54,311 bases of DNA, from assembly GCA_008080765.1 (NCBI GenBank), contig SHMU01000004.1, forward strand, positions 1 through 54,311, given 5' to 3'. This document shows positions 36,927 through 45,289 of the stretch, one piece after another. Numbering within the stretch: position 1 is the first letter of the stretch; the number at the start of each line of letters is the position of its first letter. The notes below the pieces were generated by a model. That model ran no database searches. It saw only the letters and a program-made list of their open reading frames with translations, and was not told where the DNA came from. This stretch comes from Promethearchaeota archaeon (lineage in GTDB: Archaea; Asgardarchaeota; Lokiarchaeia; Sigyniarchaeales; SOKP01). Made by a program: the position numbers and the translations under genes.

Positions 36927-38477
36927 CTATTTAGCATCTACACTAAGCTTTTTCTTTGCAGGCTTTTTAAGTAAGTTTTGGGTTTTTTTTCCAATGAATA
37001 AATATCCATCCTCATCTATCTCAGCACTCTCTCCCGTATGTAGCCACCCATGTTCATCAATAATCTTATTGGTAGCTTCCCGATTTTTCCAATAGCCTTT
37101 CATTACTGAGGGTCCCTTTATTAAAAGTTCGTCCTTTTTTTTATTAAGTTTTTGTTTTATTTTTTCATAGGGATTATCTAAAATTTCTAATGGGGGTCCT
37201 CTTGATGTAATTTTATGATAAAAGGGGATCTTTTTCTTAAAATCCGGGCGCTTCTTAGAATTATATTTTGTTCTCAACAGATGGGTAATTGCGGTAAGTT
37301 CTGGAAGGCCATAAGAGGTGAGCAAGGAGATTCCAATTGAATTAAAGAAATACAGATATTTTTCTGATATGTTAGCGGGACTACTAATCATAAGTTTCAG
37401 CTTGCCTCCAAAAGATTTTCTGATGATTTTTCCAATAATTTTTTGAAGAATTTTATGTTTAAGGATTGCACCAATTTTATTTCTCTTAGTTTTTGCTTTG
37501 TTTTTATAATAGATCTCTGCATTTTGTATGAAGTCCTTTACTAATTCTTGTTGTCTTTTAGGATAATCTTCAAGCGTTTTAAAGACAATGAAATGGATAA
37601 CTTGATAAATCAATGGATATGCAATCATAATCGTAGGTTTAAATTTTTCAAATGATTTTTCAATGAGATCTGGGTCTAACTTATTAACAATATCCAAGGA
37701 AGAGCCAAGCATTAAAGAGCTCAACATCAGGAGTCTACCTAGGGGATCTGAAAAAGGGATGAGGGAAAGAATATGTTGTTTCCACGGTTTCATTTTTTTT
37801 TGTGCTTTCATTAATGTAGATGTAAATGCAGTTGCGTTGGAAAGTATATTCTTATGGGTGAGCATTATTCCATTGGGAGCTCCTTTCATCTCTGAAGAAT
37901 AAAGAATAGTTGAGAGATCTTTTTCTTCTGTAGCTCGAATTGAAATATTGAACTTAATAGAGGAATGGTATTGAGCTTCTCCTAAAGACAAGAGCTCATC
38001 GAATGTCATAATATTCGTTTTATTATTAGATTGTTTCTTTGGATAAAAAATGATAATCAATTTGAGAAGAGAAGTATCATTTATAATTGAGGAGAGCTTC
38101 TTTAATGTGGTTAAATTATCAATGAAAAGTGCTTTACACTCAGAATCTTCTAAAATAGAATTCAAGTTTTTTCTCTTAAGATCGGGGTCGATGGGAATCG
38201 TTATCCCTCCCAAAGCTTGGATTGCTAAGTCTGCGATAATCCATTCGGGATTCGCTTTTGAACAAATCCCAATATGATCACCGCGAGTAAAGCCCATCTG
38301 TGTTAATGCATAAAAAACTGCTGTCATAGAATCGGCTAATTCATTAAATGATAAAGTTTGAATTTTATCATGCGATACGAGCCATCGAATTGCAATTTCA
38401 TTATAATATTTATTCTTAATATTTATGATCATTTCAGGTATATTTTTATACCGAATGAGAGATTGTGTTTTCTTCAT
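36927..38477 (-). CDS. Degenerate long-chain acyl-CoA synthetase-like (AMP-binding) protein
   Basis: A 516-aa protein of the ANL superfamily, closest in layout to long-chain acyl-CoA synthetases. Every core motif has changed. The phosphate loop is SSEMKGAPNG (194-203) instead of [TS]SGTTGxPKG. The A5 motif is YGLPE, the A7 motif HTGE instead of TGD, and the hinge is GKKTQN instead of GRxKD. The C-terminal lid domain with the catalytic lysine is missing; the protein ends in a basic tail. It is therefore probably a non-catalytic relative that may bind acyl chains or a partner. It lies 158 bp downstream of CD36-like gene 2 on the same strand, so the two are likely co-transcribed. Confidence 0.8.
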   Translation of the reverse strand: MKKTQSLIRYKNIPEMIINIKNKYYNEIAIRWLVSHDKIQTLSFNELADSMTAVFYALTQMGFTRGDHIGICSKANPEWIIADLAIQALGGITIPIDPDLKRKNLNSILEDSECKALFIDNLTTLKKLSSIINDTSLLKLIIIFYPKKQSNNKTNIMTFDELLSLGEAQYHSSIKFNISIRATEEKDLSTILYSSEMKGAPNGIMLTHKNILSNATAFTSTLMKAQKKMKPWKQHILSLIPFSDPLGRLLMLSSLMLGSSLDIVNKLDPDLIEKSFEKFKPTIMIAYPLIYQVIHFIVFKTLEDYPKRQQELVKDFIQNAEIYYKNKAKTKRNKIGAILKHKILQKIIGKIIRKSFGGKLKLMISSPANISEKYLYFFNSIGISLLTSYGLPELTAITHLLRTKYNSKKRPDFKKKIPFYHKITSRGPPLEILDNPYEKIKQKLNKKKDELLIKGPSVMKGYWKNREATNKIIDEHGWLHTGESAEIDEDGYLFIGKKTQNLLKKPAKKKLSVDAK

Positions 38478-38635
38478 TTTTTAATTATTCCTTTTGGTTT
38501 AGTTATTCGCTACATTATTATATTATTATTTTGTATTATTCTACGGGTATTTTGAATATATTGGATTTAAAAGGTCTAGATAATGTATTCTATCCTTTAA
38601 AAAATATATAAAAAATAAAAAATGTGATTATTGAG

Positions 38636-41239
38636 CTATTTCTTAGTATTTGATTTCTTCGATTTCATTTTTTTTATCGGTTTTTTAGATTTGAGATTCT
38701 TTTTCTTCAAAGTTTTACTTTCTGGAAGTGTATAACCCAGTTTTTCTTTTACTGAACCTAAGTTTCCTTTCAGATTTTGCTTGCTTTTAGGTTGAAGTCT
38801 CTTTTTTATGATAGATTTCTTTACTTCGTGATTCATCGTTCCCGCACCTCCTGCGATGCCAAGTATTACTCCTAAGGTTATTCCTCCAGGAAGTATGTAG
38901 GCTTGTGCTGTTTGGGCAGGATATACCTCATTAGTAAATCGTTCCGCTAAGTGGAGAGGAACGATTCCACTCCGTTCATACCATACTATCGGCATTGTAG
39001 TTGTGTTTATATCTGAGGTAAAGTATTCTTCCGAAGTTAGATTAAAATTGACTTGGATTCGCTCTCTTGCATGCATAGTAACCCCGGAAATAGGTTCAAT
39101 ATCTATGAACGTATCATGAGCCATTCTATCAGGGTGTGTACCATTTATTGAAGCGACTACTTGGGGATCGGCATCAAGAAAATGTGGTTTGCTTACCAAA
39201 ACAGGTACCCCTCTGAACTTTTCGACAGCTTGAACATTGATTAATCCTTGTGTATTCATATAATAATTTTTATTTGGAGAGAATGTTTTAGGAGCAAACG
39301 TAAATCTATTGAGTTGTACCCCATACACAGAAGTTGGACCAAGATATACCAAATCAATTACACGCATTAAATCGGGATTAAATATCTTTGGGGGAACTAG
39401 TTCAGTAGCTTTACCGGGATTATACATTCCTAAAGATCCCATTAAAGGTTCAGAATGCTGCCATAAATTAATCGTCGACTTTCCATCATAAGCCACGACT
39501 TGTCTGGCAAGTTGCTCATTAGTATGCCCAGTCGTCATGGTTATAGTTTTGATATACGCTTCTTCTTCGGCTATGGTTTGATTTTCACAATTATCAAATA
39601 AATGTACACGTCCAATGGAGGTATCCTTTTCATAATACTCCATAAAACTGCATACTGCCTCATCAGTAGCTTCAAAAAGCCATTCTTCTACTGTGCGATT
39701 GGTAATTACTCCACTATTCCATTCATTCGACTGATATGCAACAGCATTTGGAAGCCATGTTTCAATACTTGTATCAATCCATTCCAAAATCTTAGCTAAC
39801 TGGTCGGAGGTAATCCCAAAATAAGCCGTCAAATTTCCTCTGGCATATTCTCCTTCAGGAGTATTGTCAAGAGCATCAAACCACAGTTGATTTTCTTCAT
39901 AGTCCATTCCGGTAAGGGATAAAGGATCGCTCTTGTTCCAGAGTGCTACGCATTGATCATAAGTGATTCCAGTCTCGCCTACTATATTATATTGATCTAA
40001 ATCCATTTTGGTGCCAATATGGAGCGGAATTATCAACCATACCCATTCCCAGAATTCTTCCTCGTAATCTTCAATCTGTACATATTCTGTGTTTGTAATA
40101 TTCAGATCTGCTTCCGGAGGGATTGCAGTTCCTGCAAGCGTACCATCAATATCTACACCTAACCCGTTTAAGCTTCCCGATTCATCGACCATCTCAGCGA
40201 TTTGTTTCGAAATTAAGGCGTTCTGAACCCTCTGGATATCCTCATCTAATAAGGTTTGTACCATCAGATCCTCAATACCAGCTGCTAGAAGTACCTCAAT
40301 TCCACCACCTGTATAATCAACTTGATTTGCCAAGTAATTGTAATCCCCATTAAATTGGGGAGCAGAATCATTTGCCCATTCAGCATAAAATACTTCTTCC
40401 CAATCGGGCATTCCTTGCTCTAAGAAAAACTGTAAATCAGAAATCTCAATGCAATCAAAAAAAATATCAGCCACAGTTTTTGAAGATATTTCAGACGCTC
40501 CGAGAGTTTCACATTCACTTAGAATGTCTCTCTGTGATTGCTCAATCCATTCTTCATCATTCAATTGCGTATCCATACTTTCTGTAAATATAGATTCAAA
40601 AGTTTCTTTTACTTGGCTGAGCACATATGGAAGGTTCATCTCACAATAATCCCTTTGGGAGCCTCCTGCCATCGCCACGCCTCCTAAAAATGCAGGATTC
40701 ACATTGGTGATATAGACTTCGGAGATATTTTCTCCTCCGACTTGGACATATTTTTCATATTCTTTATATGTCACGGTTGAGCTAATCAAATTGTAAGAGA
40801 TGTCGTATTTGTATTTTAAATATTTGAACCTAAATGGTCCTATCTCCTCATATACTGGGGGTTCACTTCCAGAAAGAAACGCATCTGGATTCGTTAAATT
40901 CCATAAGTAATAGGTTTTATATTCTTCGGGAGCCCCGGGATAATCATTAGTAACGAAAGTAAAATAATTTGAATCTAAGGGTGTGGGAACGAGCGTTTGC
41001 TCCCCAATTCCTTTGGCTATTTCTTCATCTATGAATGAATTTAAAAAGATGGTACCGGGTATTAAGGCAATCCCCAACACAATTAAAGTGATGGTTCCTA
41101 CTTGGCTTATCTTTTTAGGTTTTTTCATTGCTTTTGCGAATGGATTTTGGGGCTTTTTCTTTTTTGATAATTTCAATGGAGTCTTAGATTTAATGGTTTT
41201 CGAAGTGTTAAGTTTTTTTTTCTTTAATAATTCGGTCAT
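38636..41239 (-). CDS. CD36/scavenger receptor class B-like membrane protein, paralogue 2
   Basis: An 867-aa paralogue of the 21294-23837 protein with the same plan: basic cytosolic N-terminus, membrane helix (IALIPGTIFLNSFI region), long ectodomain, membrane helix near the C-terminus (ILPGGITLGVILGIAGG) and a lysine-rich tail. CD36 landmarks recur: LWNLTNPDAFLSG with EEIGPFRFK, RTVEEWLFEA, YDGKSTINLW, VPVLVSKPHFLDADP, DTFIDIEPISG and RIQVNFNL. The cytosolic tails of both paralogues share the pattern SIIKKR-PKSK-LK-N-S-K-KLGYT, which suggests a common intracellular partner. The acyl-CoA-synthetase-like gene follows. Ligand binding, possibly of lipids, is inferred from the family. Confidence 0.85.
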   Translation of the reverse strand: MTELLKKKKLNTSKTIKSKTPLKLSKKKKPQNPFAKAMKKPKKISQVGTITLIVLGIALIPGTIFLNSFIDEEIAKGIGEQTLVPTPLDSNYFTFVTNDYPGAPEEYKTYYLWNLTNPDAFLSGSEPPVYEEIGPFRFKYLKYKYDISYNLISSTVTYKEYEKYVQVGGENISEVYITNVNPAFLGGVAMAGGSQRDYCEMNLPYVLSQVKETFESIFTESMDTQLNDEEWIEQSQRDILSECETLGASEISSKTVADIFFDCIEISDLQFFLEQGMPDWEEVFYAEWANDSAPQFNGDYNYLANQVDYTGGGIEVLLAAGIEDLMVQTLLDEDIQRVQNALISKQIAEMVDESGSLNGLGVDIDGTLAGTAIPPEADLNITNTEYVQIEDYEEEFWEWVWLIIPLHIGTKMDLDQYNIVGETGITYDQCVALWNKSDPLSLTGMDYEENQLWFDALDNTPEGEYARGNLTAYFGITSDQLAKILEWIDTSIETWLPNAVAYQSNEWNSGVITNRTVEEWLFEATDEAVCSFMEYYEKDTSIGRVHLFDNCENQTIAEEEAYIKTITMTTGHTNEQLARQVVAYDGKSTINLWQHSEPLMGSLGMYNPGKATELVPPKIFNPDLMRVIDLVYLGPTSVYGVQLNRFTFAPKTFSPNKNYYMNTQGLINVQAVEKFRGVPVLVSKPHFLDADPQVVASINGTHPDRMAHDTFIDIEPISGVTMHARERIQVNFNLTSEEYFTSDINTTTMPIVWYERSGIVPLHLAERFTNEVYPAQTAQAYILPGGITLGVILGIAGGAGTMNHEVKKSIIKKRLQPKSKQNLKGNLGSVKEKLGYTLPESKTLKKKNLKSKKPIKKMKSKKSNTKK

Positions 41240-41257
41240 ATAATATCACATTTTAGA

Positions 41258-41317
41258 GATGATCAGTGGTGATCATCAAAATACTATTAATGCAATATTG
41301 ATCAACATTATATTTAA
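41258..41317 (-). promoter_or_regulatory. Promoter and palindromic operator of CD36-like gene 2
   Basis: On the minus strand a TTAAATATAA box (41308-41317) is followed about 30 bp later by a perfect 8-bp palindrome GATGATCA-CCAC-TGATCATC (41258-41277), which contains the same GATCACC core as the other two operators. A second palindrome TTGATCAA (41298-41305) sits just below the TATA box. Confidence 0.55.
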
Positions 41318-41497
41318 GACTATCTCAACAAACTTAAGTCCGATTGAAAAGAGATTTAGATAAAAAGAGAGGATTAATTACTCTATAGTGGTTTTATCAA
41401 ATGAATCTCAATCAAAAAGCATAAATATAGTAATGGAAAGAAATGGGTTTGCGTTTGAAATAACTCTTAGCTTACTTTACCAATTCTAGCTTTTCTA

Positions 41498-42364
41498 TTA
41501 ATCCATAACTACAATCTCTTCATTAATTGACGGAATGATGAGGTTAACTTTTGGAAAGTTTTTTTTCATTTTATCAAGAAACGGATCTAGATCTTCTAGG
41601 CGGGAGATGGGCGGAAAAAAGTTATCCCAATGTATTGGTATCACGGTTGAGGGGTTTAAATAGGAGACCATCTTGCAAACCTTCTTTGCCATGTGTTTTG
41701 GAGAGTTTCCTGCAAGAGGAGCAATGAAAAGATCTATATTCGCTAATTCTGTTAATTGGGTTTTTTCTTTATGATAAAGACTTCCATAACTTACGATCTT
41801 GCTTTGATTATAATTGGTACAAAAACCAAACACTTTCCCCATTGGAAGACCCTTTGCGAGGGGAAGTAAATTTTTAGCTTCATTCCAAAACTGTTTTGAG
41901 GTCAAGCGTGACCATATTGTATTAAAATCAAAATTGATATGTTTAGATTTCAGCACATCAACATAAATGTCATTAGTTATCTTAAGCTGATCACCCCACT
42001 CGATGGGAATTATATTTTTCTCACCCTTTTCAGTGAGGCAATAGGGTTCTGTTGTAAATTTCAAACTATAATTTTCAAAGTCTATGATTTCACCTGCACA
42101 CCATTTAATCATATTTTCTTTTCCGATTTTTGAAGTATACACCGGAATGTCATGATTTTCGGCAAACCATGCAGCATCGGTGATGTGATCAACATGTGCA
42201 TGGGTTATAAGTACCGCGCTAATATCGGTAAGCTGTTCCCGCTTGATTTCTAAAAGAGGAGAGGAATTTTCATTCCGAAAGAAGAATGGGTCAAAAAGGA
42301 CTCGTGTACCATCCAAATCTAATACATAGGCTGCTGTTCCCAACCATGTAAATTTAATAATCAT
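41498..42364 (-). CDS. Metallo-beta-lactamase-fold hydrolase, UlaG-like
   Basis: A 288-aa protein. The metal motif THAHVDH (54-60) gives His55, His57, Asp59 and His60. Further ligands are likely in the central region and in IPIHWDNF near the C-terminus. The opening FTWLGTAAYVLDLDGTRVLFDPFF is typical of the Lactamase_B_2/L-ascorbate-6-phosphate lactonase-like group. There is no signal peptide. The substrate is not predictable; related archaeal enzymes act on cyclic esters or phosphodiesters. Confidence 0.85.
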   Translation of the reverse strand: MIIKFTWLGTAAYVLDLDGTRVLFDPFFFRNENSSPLLEIKREQLTDISAVLITHAHVDHITDAAWFAENHDIPVYTSKIGKENMIKWCAGEIIDFENYSLKFTTEPYCLTEKGEKNIIPIEWGDQLKITNDIYVDVLKSKHINFDFNTIWSRLTSKQFWNEAKNLLPLAKGLPMGKVFGFCTNYNQSKIVSYGSLYHKEKTQLTELANIDLFIAPLAGNSPKHMAKKVCKMVSYLNPSTVIPIHWDNFFPPISRLEDLDPFLDKMKKNFPKVNLIIPSINEEIVVMD

Positions 42365-42577
42365 TATCCCATCTAACTAATAACAAAAAGTACTAAAAAA
42401 TCTTTTGAATATTAAAGGTGCAATATGGTGGCGGAATTCCATGCCTTGTAAGAGAACACTTTGTAGGAAAATTGTTAATTAATGATTTTTGAGAAAAATT
42501 TTTAATAATTGCCATATTTTTCATATTAAATATTAAAGCTTAATTTTGAAGTTTACCCATTAAAAAATTAATAGAAA

Positions 42578-42592
42578 AGGTGAAAGCATATA
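42578..42592 (+). promoter_or_regulatory. Shine-Dalgarno site and ATA initiation codon of uL16
   Basis: AGGTGA pairs with the archaeal 16S 3' end. The GGTG core (42579-42582) is followed by seven bases and then ATA. The upstream in-frame TGA overlaps the Shine-Dalgarno site, so translation cannot come from further upstream. Confidence 0.75.
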
Positions 42593-43216
42593 GCGACTAA
42601 GAGACCATGGCATTGTTATTCGAAATGGGATAGTAGGCCATATCAGCATAAAAGGTCCGCCAATCATCGGAGGGAATATGCACGAGGTGGCGCCCAGAGC
42701 AAGATTAAACGGTTTTGGGGTGGAAATAAAAGTATTCCTTGGGAAGAATGGGATATTGTAGTAGGATTAAAGGTGGAAAAAAAAGTACAGATCTCTTCAA
42801 GCGCCATGGAAGCGTTAAGGGTTGCAATTAATAGTGTATTTCTAAAGAAAGTGGGGCGAAAAAATTATCGCCTGCGAATTAGACCACATTGCCATCATAA
42901 AATTAGAGAGAACCGCATGTTAGCATTTGCTGGAGCGGACAGAGTGCAATCCGGAATGAGAAATTCTTTTGGAAGAGCTACAACGGTCTGTGCACGTGTG
43001 AATGCGGGACAAGTTATCTGTGATTTGGGTATATCTATGAGAAACTTACCCTTAGCGAAGAAAAGGTTAGATGTTGCATCCAAGAAATTGCCCACTCCGT
43101 GCCAAAACGTACTTTTAAGGTATAAAAAACCAGAATATTTGAAGAGGGCGGGGTTACCTTTATATGATGCTGAAAAGCGTAAACCAATTCCATTATATAC
43201 GATAGAACTTGCATAG
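42590..43216 (+). CDS. rpl10e: Ribosomal protein uL16 (archaeal L10e), apparent ATA start
   Basis: A 208-aa 50S subunit protein near the A-site and 5S rRNA. The conserved N-terminus RPWHCY, the central HKIRENRMLAFAGADRVQSGMR and FGRATTVCARVNAGQ, and KLPTPC are all present. An in-frame TGA at 42581-42583 precedes the gene. No ATG, GTG or TTG occurs until a GTG at 42773, deep inside the domain. AGGTGA (42578-42583) stands with GGTG exactly 7 nt before ATA at 42590, which gives (M)ATKRPWHCY, the N-terminus expected for the family. The C-terminus has about 35 residues beyond the usual archaeal end. It stands alone, outside any ribosomal operon. Confidence 0.92.
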   Translation: MATKRPWHCYSKWDSRPYQHKRSANHRREYARGGAQSKIKRFWGGNKSIPWEEWDIVVGLKVEKKVQISSSAMEALRVAINSVFLKKVGRKNYRLRIRPHCHHKIRENRMLAFAGADRVQSGMRNSFGRATTVCARVNAGQVICDLGISMRNLPLAKKRLDVASKKLPTPCQNVLLRYKKPEYLKRAGLPLYDAEKRKPIPLYTIELA

Positions 43217-43293
43217 TGCAGCTTAGTACAAATTCTAATTATTGATAACTCTTTCTTTGAATCGTATCAAAAAAGGAAGAGGAATTTTGATTA

Positions 43294-44034
43294 TTATTCT
43301 TTAATACCAAATTTATTCTTTATTGAATCGGGCAATATCCATCCAAGATAAAACATAAACCCACTGAAAATAGAGACAATTCTTATAATTGGGAGTAATA
43401 TAATGTTCAAATTCAAGAGAGCATCCGCCATAGCACCAATAAAATAGGTAATAAATCCTATTAAGAGAAACTTGCCTTTTAATCTATTTCCCACATTCTC
43501 TGACTTAATTGATTTAGCTGCAAAAAGAATTCCTGTTATCATTATGATAAGTATAATTGCAATTAGATATAAGCCAAAAAAACTGGAATATTTCACATCG
43601 ACAGCGCTTGTCGTTTCTCCAATCAGTGTTGGGTCAATAAACAGAAACAAAATCAGAATTATTTCATAGATAGCAACAAAAACCCCATAAATAGATAAAA
43701 TACCTGTTTTGCGTTTTTCAAACATTAAATCCGTCATTGCAATCATCCATATGAAAGCAAGTGGGGGAACCCCAATATTTCCTATAAGGAAATAGAGAGG
43801 ATCGGGTATTGGCATTCCAGAGATTATTGTTGTGAGAAATGATATACAAGAGGGATACCATCCTTGATTTAAGCCAATCCAGCTGATGCCAATATAGAGA
43901 AAAATCTTATCATCATATTTGAAATATTTAGAGGCGATATAAGATCCTATTGATACAGAAAGAATGACGATTAATAAGCTAAAGATCCCATTTACTATTT
44001 CTTGTGTAGTCAAATAAGTAGTCAAAATACTCAC
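43294..44034 (-). CDS. Seven-helix membrane protein, unknown
   Basis: A 246-aa, very hydrophobic protein with about seven transmembrane helices and a short charged C-terminus (DSIKNKFGIKE). No catalytic motif is visible and no named family is recognised. The size and helix count resemble the 7-TM sensor-like proteins common in Asgard genomes, but that is only a resemblance. It ends 77 bp after the convergent uL16 gene. Confidence 0.6.
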   Translation of the reverse strand: MSILTTYLTTQEIVNGIFSLLIVILSVSIGSYIASKYFKYDDKIFLYIGISWIGLNQGWYPSCISFLTTIISGMPIPDPLYFLIGNIGVPPLAFIWMIAMTDLMFEKRKTGILSIYGVFVAIYEIILILFLFIDPTLIGETTSAVDVKYSSFFGLYLIAIILIIMITGILFAAKSIKSENVGNRLKGKFLLIGFITYFIGAMADALLNLNIILLPIIRIVSIFSGFMFYLGWILPDSIKNKFGIKE

Positions 44035-44190
44035 GAAAATAATTATTTTTAATATAATGAATAATAACTCCTATTTATAAATCTAAGTAGAGTACCAAAA
44101 AAAATATACAAATAAATATAATGATTGTTATATATTTCTATAAACCCTATAGAAGAAAAGTTAATAATAGGTATTAAGTATAGAAAATTT

Positions 44191-45105
44191 ATGTCAAAGG
44201 TTGGGTTTAATAATCATTCAATTTATATTCATACTGAGAAACCGGGGGAGTCCGTCAACGCCGTAAGGGTCACATTGCAATGTCCCGAATGCAAAAAAAT
44301 GAGGAGTATTTGGATTGCAAGGGAATTTTTTACAAACCAGGAGTTTTCTCGACTCTATCATATATTAATCCCAAGAAGTATAACGTGTGATCATATATAT
44401 ACTGCATTTTTAGATAAAAATGGAGATATTAGAGGATACCAGAAAACAGACTTAGAATTATCGATAGTAGAGAAGATATTCCCTAAACAGGAGATAATAA
44501 CGGAAAGCTTGATTCAGCAAAAGGGAACTTTTAATATTCTTATGGGAACTCTCAAAGAATTGATGTTCAAAACATTGAGAGCGATTTTAACTAATGTTGA
44601 TATTTATTGTATTTCTTCAAGTTTAAACAGTGAATATAAGAAATTTTTTGAGGATATCTTCTTAGATCGATTGAATAGTAAGATTATTATTATTTCTAAA
44701 GAAGTGTTCGATGATGAAGTTCGCCATGTATTAAAAAACATGGATAAGGTGTTTATTTTTAATGAAAATTTAGGAGTGGTGATGAAAGAACCCCCATATT
44801 TTCATAAATTCAATGAGGACTGCGTAGAAAAAGTAATCTTTAACACAGTAAATAGTGAAATGGTTGATAATTTTATTATTATCAAAACTCTCCAGAAAAA
44901 TTTGGAAATTCTATTTAGTTTAACCGATGAGCTATACCAGAGAATTGAGAAGAAGGAATATATTAGCAAAGGTCAAGTGAAAAAACTCTTAAAAAATTCG
45001 ACACTTAAACTAGCATATACCGATTCCTTTCGCAATATAATGAAAAATAGGTATAATATTGATCTTACTGAATTTTTTAGAGATAAAATCCTTGAAATAT
45101 TATAA
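44191..45105 (+). CDS. Protein with CxxC/CDH N-terminal domain, unknown
   Basis: About 304 aa from ATG at 44191; a TTG at 44125 would add 22 unconserved residues. The N-terminal 75 residues contain CPEC, then TCDHIYTAFLDKNGDIRGYQK. This recalls the N-terminus of the protein at 51510-52181 (CTCG, then HKDHFITVYVDKN). The remainder is helical with a possible Rossmann-like middle (DIYCISSSLN, KIIIISKEVF, KVFIFNENLG). I know of no function. It may be an Asgard-specific zinc-binding module. It precedes the acyl-CoA-synthetase-like gene on the same strand. Confidence 0.6.
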   Translation: MSKVGFNNHSIYIHTEKPGESVNAVRVTLQCPECKKMRSIWIAREFFTNQEFSRLYHILIPRSITCDHIYTAFLDKNGDIRGYQKTDLELSIVEKIFPKQEIITESLIQQKGTFNILMGTLKELMFKTLRAILTNVDIYCISSSLNSEYKKFFEDIFLDRLNSKIIIISKEVFDDEVRHVLKNMDKVFIFNENLGVVMKEPPYFHKFNEDCVEKVIFNTVNSEMVDNFIIIKTLQKNLEILFSLTDELYQRIEKKEYISKGQVKKLLKNSTLKLAYTDSFRNIMKNRYNIDLTEFFRDKILEIL

Positions 45106-45289
45106 AAGGTTTGCTTTTTCCTATTATTTATGATTTAAGCACAGATTTTTTCATTTCTTCTTCATAACACCTAAAAAAGCGATAGCTTGAAGAGGAATCA
45201 ATTCTAAAATAATAAAAAATAAATAAAATTAGGGGATTTATTATTTATAAGTAGTTCATTTTAAGTTGGAAATTATTCGTGGTAGGAAA

